Positions 1 through 12,599 of a stretch of 64,000 nucleotides of DNA are shown one piece after another. This stretch comes from Sipunculus nudus. Lineage: Eukaryota > Annelida > Sipuncula > Golfingiida > Sipunculidae. The notes beneath the pieces were generated by a model. The model saw only the letters and a list, made by a program, of their open reading frames with translations. It did not search any database and was not told the origin of the DNA. Every line of letters begins with the position of its first letter. Position 1 is the first letter of the stretch. The translations under genes and the position numbers were made by a program. Where the stretch lies: positions 5,399,464 to 5,463,463 of the forward strand of contig CM049320.1 of the NCBI GenBank assembly GCA_026874595.1. Direction: 5' to 3'.

Positions 1-640
1 TTACGGAAACCTAGTTATTTCCGATACAATGCTTTCATAGAAATATGTTGATATTTGTTTTTCAGCTGTTCCTCAAGGAAGGAACCTAAAAAAATAAATA
101 GTTATTTAATTAATAAAACCTATTTGGTACGTATAAACATTAATCCCCCCTTAAAGAATGTTATACTAACATTTCATTAAGATCTATACAAATATTATAT
201 GAAATGTCTCAGACTAAAAAGTGAACAAAATACAAAACCAGCTGTGATGCAATGATTTAGGCAATATAATTAAAGTTAAAAAGATAAAAGAACTGTCATC
301 TACGTAGCCGGCTTCACGTTACCTTTTTGTGTTTTATACATACCACTCATGAATGATCATAAACATTTAACCTGAAGAAAGTATTGTTGATGTAGACACT
401 AGTTTGCGCTTTTGGGCTAACACGGAGGTAAGACCGGCTCCTCCTCTTTATTATTTTTTATGAGGTGTGAGAATATTTCGTTGAATTTATATGCTCCACA
501 TGCTTTCTAGGTAATAAATATTGCACCTGTATTACTTTAACCTTAAAACAGTATTTACAGAAGCATAATTTTTAGTTTATTTGATACATGTCTTTAACAG
601 TCAGTTTAGAAATAGGTCTAGGTCGTACAGACCCGCCTAC
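1..640. other. AT-rich non-coding flank
   Basis: I see no coding frame, RNA gene or clear repeat here. Its 3' part may include the 5' UTR of the LINE that follows, but no boundary or target-site duplication could be recognised. Confidence 0.5.
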
Positions 641-724
641 CAGGGGTAGAAATTGAAGTGAATTTGGTGAGACTCACCAACAATAACGAAAAAATATCTG
701 TCAAGAGAGAAAACGAAGTAAAAA

Positions 725-1557
725 ATGAGTAGTATGGAGGAATCCTCTGAGGAGTGGTCATTGTCAAGTTTGAATTTAAAATCTAAAGATTCTGGTGGTC
801 AGTCTGTTGTGACGATCGAGGACTCTGAAAGATTCCCTCAGTACCTGATAGCAGCCCTGAATTCCGAAACAGTTAAATCTTCATTAATACATATCATTGA
901 CGCTGCAGGAGAAAATAAGCTCAAAGAATATGAAACACAGGTTGAGAATTTAACATTGCGTGTATCAGAACTTGAAAACACTGTGAGCGATTTAAGTGAG
1001 GAACTGGATAACCAACAAAAATATTCACGGGGAAACAGTGTTAGAATAACAAACCCGTGGCAGGAAAACAGCGGTGAGGACACTGATGAACTAGTGATAG
1101 ATATGGCACAGAAAATTATGCAGATAGACATTAGCAGAGGAGATATTGAGCGGTCCCACAGAGTAGGTAGGGCCCTGGCCGGTAAACCGAGACAAATACT
1201 GGTCAAGGTTTTGTCTCACAGAACAAAGACCGCGTTTATGAAAGGCAAACCACGACTAAAAATGGCCGGGGATCGGACAAAAGGTGTTTATGTCAATGAA
1301 GATCTGACAAAGAACAGACTAAACATGTTTCAATCCGCGCTGAGGGCAAAGAAAGAAAACTTAATAACAGATTGTTGGACAATATATTGTGTTTTTTTGT
1401 GGGGCCCCGTTTTGGCAAGGTGCAAGGCTTTGCACACAGAAAGAAAATCTATTTATGGCTGAACACACTCATACAAAACACGCCTAGAATGTTTTCAGAG
1501 GCGGCGAGTGGCCTTCAAATGACCTCGACTCCAATTCACGAAGGAGAGTCTAGTTAA
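725..1557 (+). pseudogene. LINE ORF1p-like protein, frameshifted near the C-terminus
   Basis: ORF1 proteins of L1-like LINEs are trimeric RNA-binding chaperones that package the element RNA. The open frame begins at an ATG at 725. Residues about 60-100 form heptads typical of a coiled coil (KLKEYETQVENLTLRVSELE), followed by an RRM-like stretch starting NSVRI and a basic C-terminal part containing IERSHRVGR and VNEDLTKNRLNMFQSALR. Around 1370-1400 the sense frame changes: the first frame ends at 1462, while FGKVQG, expected near the end of this domain, lies in another frame that closes at 1557. A single frameshift in the C-terminal domain is the simplest reading. The minus-strand frame over the same bases is a shadow. 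Confidence 0.75.
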
Positions 1558-2269
1558 TTTGTTTGATTTTGGTTTTTCTTAAGCTGTATGTTTTTCTCCC
1601 TATCACATAGCCGGTTGAAATAATATATATTTAATTATTTGTGAACAATTTGTTTTCAACCATACTATTCAAGTATGAAGTATATGTTTTTCTCAGTTAC
1701 GATTGTGACATTCAATGACTAGTAGAAAATTGTGCCAATTTTGAACCGATCTTACCCATACTACCCATATGATTATAGTTTTTCAAATTTATTCACAATT
1801 TCTATTTTCCATATGCATATAGTCATTCTGAGGTAAAATATCATAACTATTTTTTTTTGCTTTGGATATACTAGCCCTTACATCAAAAAGTCATCAACTT
1901 ACTTAGTCTGAAGGTGCCATAATGCTATTTTTCATTTTCTGCAATGCTTGTTTGATGTTTGAAATCGTTTCAAAGTTTATGTTTAAAATCATTTCACAGT
2001 TCACAACATATTCCATATCTTGTTGTTCCATGATAAATATCGCTTTTTAATACACAGAAAGTTCCAAACAAAAGCAGATTTGTATTAATATTATAATGAC
2101 GAAGAATGTATTTTCCTTTCACATAAAGTATGAACAGAGGCTTTATAGAACATTAAAATGCCCATATATGCAATTTGCACGAGAAAAAAAAAACTATGGA
2201 AATATATACAACATGCTTCGTTTTATGTCTAACATTACTTTACACAATATTCATGACGAAATTTTTGAT

Positions 2270-4745
2270 TATCATATTAAATGTTAGAGGTATGCATCAG
2301 ATGACTAAAAGGAGAGAAATCTATTACTGGTTACTTAGTAAAAAAGGAGCTGAAAGTATTATTTTTTTACAAGAAGCTCATTACACCGAAGATAATCAAA
2401 AAGAATTTAGACGAGACTGGCCTTGGATATCATATTTTTCCACGGAACAAATCTTGCACGAGGTGTAATTTCATTAATTGGGAATAACCTCGAATTTTGA
2501 GGAAATAAGTTGCAAGATAGACATTTACGGACGATTCATAATTTTAAAAGCTGAAGTGCAAGGCTCAAGATTAATCCTAATAAACACTTATGCCCAAAAT
2601 ACGGAAAAGCTACAGATAGAACACTTCAACAGAATAAAATGATGTAATTTCAGACATCGACCCCGAGGCAGAATTTTGTAAGATATGGGGTGGGGACTTT
2701 ACTATATGTCAAACAAATGCTGATGCTGATTCAAACTTTAAGCTAAAGTCGAATCAACTAATTAATTATATATAATCTCGATATGATCTTATAGACCTTC
2801 GGAGAATAAGGAATCCCGATCGTCGTCAATACACTTGGAGATCCATTGATCCTCTACGGCAAAGTACGTTAGATTACATTTTTATTTCATCTGATTTAAA
2901 TGCAGCTGTACACGATGTTGAAATCATACCTGCAATTTTGACTGACCATTCGGCAGTGATAGCTTTGTTAAATACAGAACCCAATCATCCACATGGCCCT
3001 TTTTATTGGAAGTTAAATACATCGCTGTTACAGGATGCAGACTATATTGAACTTCTGAAAAGTTTTATCACAGACTTGAGAGAAAATATAAGGAAAAAAT
3101 TGGATGAGCAGTTATGGTGGAATCACGTTAAATATAATATAAGAGTATTTACGATCAAGTATTCAAAGGCTAAAATTAAAAAAGAGAGAGCTAAAATTAA
3201 TTTATTAGAAAAAAAGTTAAAACATGCTGAGATACGCTTAAGTACAAACCCTGATGATCAAATAAACTATAATTTAATCAAACAAGAATTAGAAGATTAT
3301 CATCATAAAATCTCACCCGAGGCTTAATAATAAGATTAAGGGTTAAGTGGTTTGAGGAGGGAGAACGAAGTACAAAATATGTTTTGAAGCTTGAGAGAAG
3401 AAATAAACGAAAATCCACAATCAGAAAATTGGTTGTGAATGATAAAGTAATCACTGATCCAGCTTCATTTTGAATGAAATAAAATTATTAAAAAAAATAC
3501 AAACGAGCGAACTATATTCAAGAGAATGAACAACCAAAAATACTTGCCGATATTAATGTTCCGACACTTCCAGCAGACGAAGCAGAGTTTTGTAAGGGAC
3601 TTGTAAGCAAATAGGAAGTTTTAGCAGCCTTAAAAGAAATGAACAATAATAAAACCCCAGGTAACGATGGATTGCTTAAAGAATTTTACATAGAGATTTT
3701 TGACGCACTAGGAGATGATTTTGTTAACTGTTTAAATAAATGTTATATGAAAGTGTCACTTACAAATAGCCAGCGGAAAGCAGTGGTCACACTCGTGGAA
3801 AAAACAGGTAAAGATATCAGATATATATCCTCATGGAGGCCAATAAGTTTAGTAAATGTTGATGTTAAAGTCCTTCGTAAAATTTTAGTTAAACGTATTC
3901 AGTCGGTTCTGCCAAAAATAAAAGGTGATGATCAAACGGCCTTTATTAAAGGTCGGAAAATATCAGACACAACCCGTCTTATAAGCGATGTGATTGATTA
4001 CTGCTTATCAGGAACAAACAGGCAATTCTGTTCGCAATAGATTTTGTAGCAGCATTTGATTCTTCAGATTATAGTTTTCCATTTAGAGTCCTACATAAAT
4101 TTGGTTTGGAAAAAAAACTTTATTCTTTGGGTCAAGCTATAGCATAAAGGTTTGAAAAGTTGCGTAATTAATAACGGTTACTCGACAGGATATTTCGATC
4201 TAGAAAGGGGAACCCGACAGGGAGACCCATTGGCTCCATATTTATTTTTAATGGTTATTGAAGTTTTGGCAATACTGATAATAGAATCCCATGCTGTTAA
4301 AAGCATCCATATTGGTAACTTTGAAATAAAACAGTTCTTATTTGCCGATGATACAACATTTTTTTCTTAAGGATATCGATTCAATGGGAGTGGTTTGTTC
4401 AATTTTAGAAAGATTTAAAGTATGTTCCTCTGTAGAAAATAATTACCATAAATGTGAGGCGGCATGGCGGGGGGGGGGACAAATTGTTTACCGTATAATA
4501 GCCGTTTTAAATGGGTAAATCTACATACAGACGCAATAAAAAATCTTGGGATATATTTTTCATATAGACAGGATCTCTGCAACATGTATAATTTTGAAAA
4601 GGTTTATGATAAGATCAGATTATTATTCAATTAATAGAAACCAAGACCCTTGACAATTTTCGGCAGAAATGAAATTGTGAAAACTTTCGGAACGTCTAAG
4701 TTACTATATATTATGTACACGATGGATATTAAAAAAATGCATGGT
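2270..4745 (+). pseudogene. LINE ORF2 (endonuclease plus reverse transcriptase), multiply broken
   Basis: ORF2 normally nicks target DNA with an APE-type endonuclease and primes reverse transcription there. Visible pieces, in order: endonuclease N-terminus (LNVRGM, then FLQEAHYTED) near 2275-2400; the late endonuclease block YTWRSIDP..STLDYIFISSDL and TDHSAV near 2840-2960; RT block NNNKTPGNDGLLKEFY at 3640; WRPISLVNVDVKVL near 3840; motif A FAIDFVAAFDS near 4030-4060, reached only by changing frame; motif B GTRQGDPLAPYLF near 4210; motif C FADDTTFF at 4343; and a thumb-side stretch including NLGIYFSY near 4540 and a segment like TIFGRNEIVKT near 4650. At least four frame breaks or stops separate these blocks. 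The usual tail past the RT is not recognisable. Confidence 0.8.
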
Positions 4746-4774
4746 TTTCTCATTTATAGATATGAGACAACATT

Positions 4775-5390
4775 CGAGTGGACAACTCATTGACTGACAC
4801 ACCAGGAGGGGCCCTTTCAAGCATGGGCCAAAATGCTTGAATAGATGTGATAATAAATAATCTGACTTCGTGTAGCGACAGAGGGATCTGACTCTAAATA
4901 GAATTTTAAATAACTGAAAAAAATAAAGTGTGAATCAGTGACAGTCATGTGTGTGGATAGAGGACGGGTGCATCCAGAAAAAAGAGGCATAATTACCTCG
5001 GATATATTATACTGTAAGCCTTGTCAGCATGTTAATCAGTAGGATGGTTCTGTGATCTAAACCTTGGCCGTTATGTCGAAACCAACATGGTTTATTCCCT
5101 ATAATTAAATGGGCCATAAGTCAAAGATAAAAGGCTTGAGATGAAAATTTTCAAATGAGTCCAAATTCTCCTCTTGCTGCCAGGGAAGCCATACATAAAG
5201 GACAGAAGTTCTTTTGGAGATATATTTGCTTTTAATGTGAGGACAAGTTCTTTTTTAGTTGGTCTGTTTACCTTGACCTTTAACTTTAGACCTAAACTCT
5301 AGAGAGTTTTTCCCTTATTGGCAGGTTGGACCATTGTTAAAGATGTAAGGTTTGGGATAAAAAGTTTGGCTCAAAGTTAAAGACTAGCTT
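4775..5390. repeat. diverged dispersed repeat, copy 1 (partner at 13040-14030)
   Basis: The order of short matches (gggccctttcaagca, gactctaaatag, taattacctcgg, ttatact.taagcc, cagtaggatggt, ccttgacctttaac) recurs in the same order and spacing at 13040-14030. Divergence is large, so this is an old dispersed repeat or duplication. It begins immediately after the last recognisable LINE sequence. Confidence 0.55.
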
Positions 5391-5538
5391 CAGAACAGCA
5401 AACGGGCATCATTAGCCTTCAACAATACTTGTTATACATAGTAAAACGACATGTGTACGCGATATATAATGATAATCAAAGAATTAGCAAGCTGCATGCC
5501 CAGCCCGTCTGCGACATGTTTCTTAAACCACGAACGGC

Positions 5539-5558
5539 TGACCTTTGACCTTTGACGT
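5539..5558. promoter_or_regulatory. direct-repeat nuclear-receptor half-sites (DR1-like) in a repeat
   Basis: TGACCT occurs twice separated by one T, followed after another T by TGACGT. In reverse this reads AGGTCA-N-AGGTCA, the DR1 consensus bound by RXR, HNF4 and COUP-TF type receptors. It lies in repeat-derived DNA, so binding is only a possibility. Confidence 0.35.
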
Positions 5559-7090
5559 TAAAAGGGGAACCGCGTCCGGTGTAAACGATGTGAGGCAAAG
5601 CACCTCACCTCAAAGCATGGCTCACAACTCTGTGGACGATTCGGTGGAAAAATCAGGATTCTGGATTCAGAAGGTTTTCATGACAATGACACTGATTCCA
5701 GCTGTGACCGAAGAAATCTACGGATGTACGATTCAGACGACCAAGGAATAAACTGAATTATTGGACATAAAACGGCAGCCGTACGTGTTTAAACCGAACA
5801 GAATTGACTGTCAGCCTGAGCCTGGTCACGCTCGGATGATGAAGGATTACCCTGGTCTGGTCTTTATCATGTTCACAAACACCGATTGATGAGTTAAACC
5901 TTTTTTAATACCATTTAGGTATTTAAAAAAGGTTAATAAGTTAATTTTTGAAGGTTAAAAATCAAAGATTATATCAGTTGAACATGGGAGGTAATGTGAT
6001 GATTTGATCGTTAGGTGGTTATCTGATACATTAAGTTGCGTTCGGCTGATTTGTCAGACTCGGACATGTCGGTGCTTTCATCACAACTGTTGAGACACCT
6101 CACAATCATTGATCTATATACAGTAATGTAGATTCCCAATATATTACAGGAGCGTTAATACAGGGGGGATTCGGGTGTATACTACCCCCCGCCCTTTTTT
6201 TCAAGGGGGGGGGGGGGAGGAGGAGTCCGCGTAATTATAGAAGAATATTTATATATTGAATTCGAAATGTAGTAAATATTAGAATTATAGACTTTGGTTC
6301 CAATTCTAACTTTACTATGTAATTTATACCTCATATATAAGCCTGGTTCAGAATTAAGCCATAGTAGAAATATAATACCGTCTATTATACACACCCATTT
6401 CAACAAATACTGTTTCGTTTTCAGTACTGATATAAAATACCTTATTTCAGCATCTTTTATGATGTTCACTTTTATTATTAAATCATAATTGATTGACAAC
6501 ATGTTCATAAAACTATTTATATGAACTCTTATTGTACAAAATATACATATAGCAACTGTTGATCTAGGTTTTTGCATCATAGCCATTATCTGACCAGCCA
6601 ATTTTACCTCAGCCTATCTACCTGGCACCAAATGGTATTTAAGTACAGTTTTGTACTTTATATTGTTGTACGTTATAAATCATTATATTTATATATTATA
6701 GGTCAGTCATGTCAGTGTTTTAAATACATAACATTAGAAATGTATATATATAATTAGACAACAATGTTGGCTGCGCAAATCGAGAATGTGAAAAGTCTAG
6801 GCAGGTGGCATTGATGACTATTATGATCCGTAGGCTACGATGTGGGACACTTCTTATGTTTTACACCGCCCTGCAGTACAATGTACAGTTTCTTTTGCAC
6901 CCCCTACCAAAATAAATCCTTGAACTATGCCTGCATACCTTTTATAAAAAGGTTACTTTTCAAGTTGCTTCAATTCTTTTCACTTCTCAAAGTGACATTA
7001 TGTACCCTATTTTAATTTTATGAATAAAGAATTGATGAAAGTCATTAGAAATTGAGAAAATGTGAAATAGGTACTGTTTTACCTGCTATG
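5559..7090. other. non-coding stretch with a short possible coding remnant
   Basis: A frame at 5770-5889 reads KRQPYVFKPNRIDC...FIMFTNTD then stop, preceded by an acidic DSDD-rich frame. The composition looks protein-like, but I recognise no family and the pieces are not in one frame. A G-run of about 15 at 6205-6220 and AT-rich sequence fill the rest. Confidence 0.35.
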
Positions 7091-7093
7091 TAG

Positions 7094-7327
7094 GTGCCAT
7101 TGTGGCTTCGGCCCAGTGCTTACCATTTGAGGGTCCAGAGGAATGCTAATGCTGCCATGAAATTCAGGAGATGGTGGGAGAAATGCAAGCCACGCCATGG
7201 AATCCAGTGCATCACGCAATACCCAGGCTTCGGACAAGTGACACTAAACAAAACAGCCTATTATAGGCACAGGCAACATTTTGGGCCCCTAGATATCAGC
7301 AAAAATGTGCAAGTAGGTATAACATAG
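7094..7327 (+). pseudogene. fragment resembling the P2X7-receptor C-terminal-like domain
   Basis: The frame contains CITQYPGFGQVTLNKTAYYRHRQHFG. This resembles the segment C-I-T-E-H-P-G-F....L......TAYY.YRQ.YG that I remember from the P2X7 intracellular-domain-like family, which is widely dispersed in invertebrate genomes, often in transposon-derived genes. The expected following block (a tyrosine-rich AYRQF.RW region) is not present downstream, and the upstream Cys cluster is not recognisable. It is probably an isolated exon or relic. The ATG at 7094 need not be a true start. The family call is from memory of the motif and is tentative. Confidence 0.4.
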
Positions 7328-8200
7328 ATACAACCTTATTGTGTAGTGTGGTGCACTGAGATTAAATAAATAACACAAAACTTCAAATATACAAACATTT
7401 ATTTATCTATCAGTAAACTACTATTGTTCATATCTGTAAACAGGTTAAATCTTATGTAATGAAGTCATGTAGTTATATCTATATGACACAGAACTGCAAT
7501 AGGTTTGGTCATTGTGATGTTAGTTTTAAATAATAAATAATGACCAATAAATGCTCACATGTAATTATGAATTGGTTGGCCAGTGCGCTGGAATATAAGG
7601 TATATGGTGTTAAGATAATCACTATATCTGGTACTTTACTCTCAGGATACATTTATATTTTTGCCAGGACAATTAAAATAGCGATTTATAATTTTCATCG
7701 GACCAGAACACAATTCTAGGTTGAGCAAGTACATGTAATTAAGATTAATTTTGCTTTTTGAGGCAGTTCAAAGATAGCGTTGGGGATGGCTTGGCAAAAT
7801 CTTAAAACTGGTTCTGCCTGCACTTTCGGTTCTCAAGATTCAGTAAAATTCCTTCTTGGTCTTAGTGAAGAGAGAACTGTATACTCTTCGTTTGCCACCT
7901 GTGGTAGTTAGATTGGGATATGAACAATTTTAATAAGGCACCTTATATCTAGAAATAAAGAGGTGGACTAATGGATACTGTTACGGTCATCTAACCTTAA
8001 AATAAAGGCAAAATTAACCTTTAAAAACAAAACTAAACCTCCTGCTTTACAGGACATTTTTCGACGTTTGAAAATGATCTTTTCTATTTACTCTAAACAT
8101 AGCACATTGCTTTTGTGCTGGTAGTGAAAGTTTCTAAATCCTGTAAAACAACATGAAAATGTTTTTCATTTTTAATCAACTGTTTTCATGTATGTGGCAC
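7328..8200. other. non-coding, nothing recognised
   Basis: AT-rich sequence without a convincing exon or repeat. It could hold the 3' UTR of the possible minus-strand gene ending at 8201. Confidence 0.4.
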
Positions 8201-8693
8201 TTACTCCATACGTTCTGTGGATTCTGTTTCTGTTTCCTGCAAAGATATGTCGGGTTGAAGGCGATCCGGGTCTTCCTCAGTATCTCTGTAATTGTTGACA
8301 GGACAAGGCGTAGGACCATCAGGAATGTGGGACTCAACTGGCTTTAAGAGTAGAATGATGAGCTTGTTTGATCATGGCCATGACAACATGTCACTCAGGC
8401 CTTCTAAAGTAACTGATAGGGGCCCGTGAGTCATGGTGCAAGTCATAATAGAACACCCATTCTAAGGATAGGATCAAAATACTTGCTGTGTGGTAGTATT
8501 TGGCATCAGAGGCTTATATGGCTGTGTTATATTTGCTAAATTAAAAGGAAAAAAAAATTGTTACATTCAAAATTAATTACATTAGTTACCTCCTTTCTTC
8601 CCTGTGGCACTGATTCACACAAAGCTGTCAAACCATCATTACGGACGCAGAGACAAACTTTCCGAGCACAACCAGCCTCGTTATTAATAACTG
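8201..8693 (-). CDS. possible two 3'-terminal exons of an unknown gene
   Basis: On the minus strand an exon at 8693-8590 reads VINNEAGCARKVCLCVRNDG and continues to GRKE before a good donor (GAG|GTAACT). A second exon at 8341-8201 starts after a weak acceptor (CTTAAAG|) with PVESHIPDGPTPCPVNNYRD and ends ERME-stop. Both junctions are phase 0, so the frame is kept across the intron. The first exon has closely spaced cysteines (C-x4-C-x-C), reminiscent of CXC/tesmin-type zinc clusters found at the end of some transposon-derived proteins. No upstream exon could be tied to it. I do not recognise the protein; expression is unknown. Confidence 0.33.
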
Positions 8694-8699
8694 CTGCAT

Positions 8700-10870
8700 A
8701 AATATACGTAAGTCAACCGTAAATGTACTATTAATTTTTTTTTCTCAACAGAATAACATGCTTGATGTCTTTATTTGGAAAAATGACAGTTCAACAAGCA
8801 GATGAAAATGAAAAAGTACTTTTAAAAATAGCGTGCACATCTGCATGAAAATTGATGTTAACCCAATAGCTTTTACTGCCACCCCAACGTCTTGAGATAA
8901 TTTGATTTTGATGTTTAGGTGGCATGCTTCCGCTAGTCTGGTCACTAATGATGGTTAAGGGAAGATGACAGTTCCCCCTCGTTCTGTCCAAAAAGTCTAT
9001 GTTGACAGCACAGTGTGTATTAAAGCAACATAATAAAACAAAACAAAAATATATAAAAAGTGAAATTTATGAAATCAGATAAGCAAAAAAGCTAAAAGAC
9101 TGTGCCACTGAGGTCAAAATTAAGTGATGTTAGAATATTGTGAATATTGGTATATTATAAGACTTTTATAGTTGTCATTTTGACTTATATGCATTAGAGC
9201 TACTCTTTAGCCAACATATTCCAAATTAATTTAAAGTGTCCAATTCTTGTTTCAAAATGTATAGTATTAATCATCACAATTGTAATAAAGTGACGGATTG
9301 CATTCATTAGGAACTTTTCATACTTGAATAAGTGTTTTTAATTGAATTTATATTTTTATATTAAATTACTAATGCAAGCCTACCTTTATTTCTCATGGAT
9401 TTCTTCAGCTGACGTTGAGTTGAAACCCCTGCAGCAGTGAAAACATTTGCCTGCAGATGACTGAGCAGGCAACAGTGTCAGGTGCTGTTTGTGGTGGTAA
9501 TATTTGTGAGCTGTGAATAGCATTATCTGTTCCCCAAATCACTTAGTAAACAAATATTTTATAATAAAGAAATATTTTAGAAGACTATTATGAAAACATT
9601 AAACACAATTGCAGTGATTGGAGTGCATGAAACTTTAAGGACTAAACTTTATAATAAAGACACCATTGCTACAATGGGTACCATTATGTATTAGATTCAT
9701 TTATCACCCAATCCCATTCTTCGTAATTTGCCTGATTATATTATCACTAACAATCCTGCTCAAGATGGCCCCATTCCAAAACAACAATAATATAGGGTTA
9801 TAAGTTAATATATTTTTTAGTCGGGATCATTTGTACAAACGGGGTGGTCAAAATTTAATTATTAAAATATCTACTGTTGTAATTATTACTAATAAATTAT
9901 ATATTTTAGGAAAAATCCAACAATTATTCAGATTTAAATTGAATTTATATCAAAATAATAGTCCTTAATTTGAAAAAAAATGGACAATAATGATGAAACA
10001 TTTATAAAAAAAATTACTGCCACATAGATCGGATCCTCCCGAACAAGGGTCTGCTTATCTTTATATATTTATTATTTAATTTTACTGAGCCATGTGTCAA
10101 TCAAGAATACTACTGAACAATGGAAATAACTACATATATGATAATTGCCCAGCTGTGCAAGTGGGGGAATATATCGGAAATGTCAACTGGTACCGTCAGG
10201 TGCGACAGCTCTTAAGACATACAAAGGAGTGTTAAGGACACTTTTATTCATGCTGGGATGGAGTGAAATATAACGTGAAATTCAAATATCGCTGACTTGC
10301 GTTGTCAGGGTTGTTGCATGCGGGACGCGGTTGAAAAAATGAGCGATAATCATTGATAAAACCCTCATGAGGGTTTTGCAGTTTCATTGGCTTAAGTTCA
10401 TATAATAGCTTAATGTTGTACAATAACAAGATAAATTTGATATAATATTACTTCTTTGAGAGAGTTTTTACTCCAAATGTACAACAAACTTGAGGAAAAT
10501 ACTAGACACTTACCTGATGAGGTGACAGCTTCGTCACATAAGCAAATCTTAGTTCATCGCGCCGTTTCGCCTAAGGTCGAGCATTCAAGGTATGGCCTCG
10601 TCCATCAAATTTTGTAAAAATGAAGTACACTCTGAAAGTCAGTACACAAAAACAAATAGGACGAACCCGTCAAGTCTGCTCGCTTTACCAGCTTTACCAA
10701 TTGCAAGATGTCACCAGTCTAACAGATGCCATTACAACAAACATGCGAGTCAGAAAACGAAATGACCCTGCCGGAGTACCACTTGCTACGTCAAAACGGC
10801 GAAAACACCCGAGGTTTGCCGAACGGACGCAGAGACCAGGGTTAACCCAGGGCCAACTCAATATATGTCA
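8700..10870. other. long AT-rich non-coding stretch
   Basis: Short open frames on both strands lack family motifs and splice support. The frame beginning at 10620 runs into a gacgga-rich repeat and is treated as non-genic. Confidence 0.45.
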
Positions 10871-10879
10871 GAAATTATC

Positions 10880-11740
10880 ATTAGGAAACCACTTTATGTA
10901 CGGCAGAGGGACCGACGAACTCGTGGACATACAGGGCGATTACTATGGGGCAACCGCTTATTCAAGCGCCACCTTAGTAAAGACCTAATAGAAACGTCTT
11001 ATAAATAATCAATAAGATTAATATTTGTTTTTCTGGTGAGTGGATAAAATTATATCCTTTATTGATATTTATGACGAAAGTGCTGGAAGTATAGGTAAAT
11101 CAAGCAATATGTCCATGTTTATTGACAGGAAAACACAGTGATATTTATGAGTCAGGAAACTTATTTAGTTATTTATAGTAGGCGGGGTACACCTGCAAAA
11201 ACTTGACGTATCAACGAATGCTAGTAACAGCTCAATGAGCACGCTTCTGATTTACAACTTGGTACTTCAAAACTACCATGTTTCATGGAATCTGATTTTC
11301 GAGTTGAATAAGTGGAAGATTTTGAGTAGTATCAAGCTGTCATGATGTTGGAACATTACATGTTATCCAAAGGTTCCTTCTAGTAACTTTTGATCATTGA
11401 ATGAGTAAAGGATTATTGGTAGGTCCCTTATTTACTGATAAAGTTCTTCCCAATTTGAGCCCTACAACTTCTATTCATAATTGCAACTGTATCTTCGGCT
11501 TATATATCGTGTAATGTTCTGTTTATTTTTCCAATGGTATTAAATAAAGATCTCCCGACACTGTGTTGGATTAGAACATGTATTTCATCCGATATATACA
11601 AATTCGTAATTGGTTATTCTAGCATCGGCAATAAATCAAAGATAGGTCAAACGTCAGAGAGCAAACCTCCACGAAGGAGTAAACAATTCTACCGGCTTCG
11701 CTCTATTGTTCCGATACGCACCAAAAATTGATTAAGCTGA
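10880..11740. repeat. duplicated non-coding block X, copy 1
   Basis: It begins with gggcgattactatggggcaa and the phrase cttattcaag, continues through tgagcacgctt, aactaccatgtttca and attcataattgcaact, and ends with ccggcttcgctct and gatacgcacca. The same ordered landmarks occur at 14140-15030 and 19640-20140. It is therefore part of the segmental duplication that also multiplied the FReD genes. Confidence 0.65.
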
Positions 11741-12455
11741 TGTTCGCCTAGATGTTGATATATCCACTATACCGGCGTGAAACTCATAGTAATGAGAAAT
11801 GCCCCAACGTGCATAGCTCACAGACACATACACACACACATATATATAGAGAGAGTATCACGAAGATTTCCCACGTAAATCAAAACTGTTGAACGGTATT
11901 TCTCACAACTTCGATTTCAGTACACCTTTAATTAAGTATAAATTGAATAAATTGTCTTGTGACCTGACATGTCCGTGAACAACATTCGTAGAATTCGGTG
12001 GTTAAATGTTTTGTGTGAGAACTTTTTATCGTATATTGTATATGTAAACAGAGTGAAACATTAAGTAACAGAAAAGGGTAATTCCCCAAGACTCCCCAAG
12101 TGATATAGTGTCGTATAATTCATCACAAGGTTTTGAACGGGCGAATGAATAAAGATTATTTTTCAACATGTATTTGACGTCTTGAACACAACAGGTCCTT
12201 GTTGAACGTGTGCTCTGCTTAGCATGTTTTCAAGTTACACCTAGCTCTGTCCCCTTTTTGTGAACCGCAAATTTATCCGTTCAGTTGCAGGTTTGTTTAA
12301 ATTCAAAAATTATTTTGGAAGAAGGACCCATTGATTGACAGTTATAACTGTTTTAACTAGTTTTCCTTTTTGTCAAATTATCGGATGAACACTGGATGTT
12401 GACTTCGTTTCATCACAGAAAATGGAACGGGCTTCGATAGGTAACAGAAATAATC

Positions 12456-12590
12456 AGAATGTTGACACATGTTTCCCTGTTTTTTTTTACTTGTTGACTA
12501 AGAGTCTGGCACCTGTAAGCTCTGGTCGGTGTCACGCGATTAACATTGACCGATTAATGTTTCGGAATTTGTTTTCTTGTTTATGAATTT
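12456..12590 (+). pseudogene. relic of FReD exon 1 (third family copy)
   Basis: The stretch from tcagaatgttgacacatg through ttgttgactaagagtctggc and tctggtcggtgtcacg to aacattgacc lines up with exon 1 of the two larger FReD loci (16995 and 22488). It preserves the end of the signal peptide and the Cys-containing DQCHVTC region in mutated form. A run of T has shifted the frame inside the signal peptide, and a stop follows. No fibrinogen exon is found downstream before 14 kb, so this copy is dead and incomplete. Confidence 0.6.
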
Positions 12591-12599
12591 TCCAGGAGT

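Larger units (their letters stand above)
640..4770 (+). mobile_element. degenerate L1/Tx1-type LINE retrotransposon
   Basis: An ORF1 relic (coiled coil plus L1-type RNA-binding region) is followed about 0.7 kb later by an ORF2 relic with endonuclease and reverse transcriptase blocks in the usual order. Both are interrupted by stops and frameshifts, so the copy cannot be autonomous. Neither terminus is sharply defined: recognisable coding matter runs from about 725 to 4745. No poly(A) tail or target-site duplication was found. The L1/Tx1 assignment comes from ORF1 architecture and motif wording in the RT and is family-level only. Confidence 0.85.

Noticed and set aside
5545-5751. 68-codon plus-strand frame
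   Set aside because: It starts within the gacctttgacc repeat. The acidic alternative frame and the frame after 5757 are equally open, so no single reading is supported.
6182-6601. 139-codon minus-strand frame
   Set aside because: It ends in a proline/glycine run encoded by a homopolymer tract; the rest is AT-rich with no motif.
10620-10988. 122-codon plus-strand frame as a gene
   Set aside because: Its 3' half is a gacggacg/gggcgattactat repeat shared with 14180-14230, and it has no domain or splice support.
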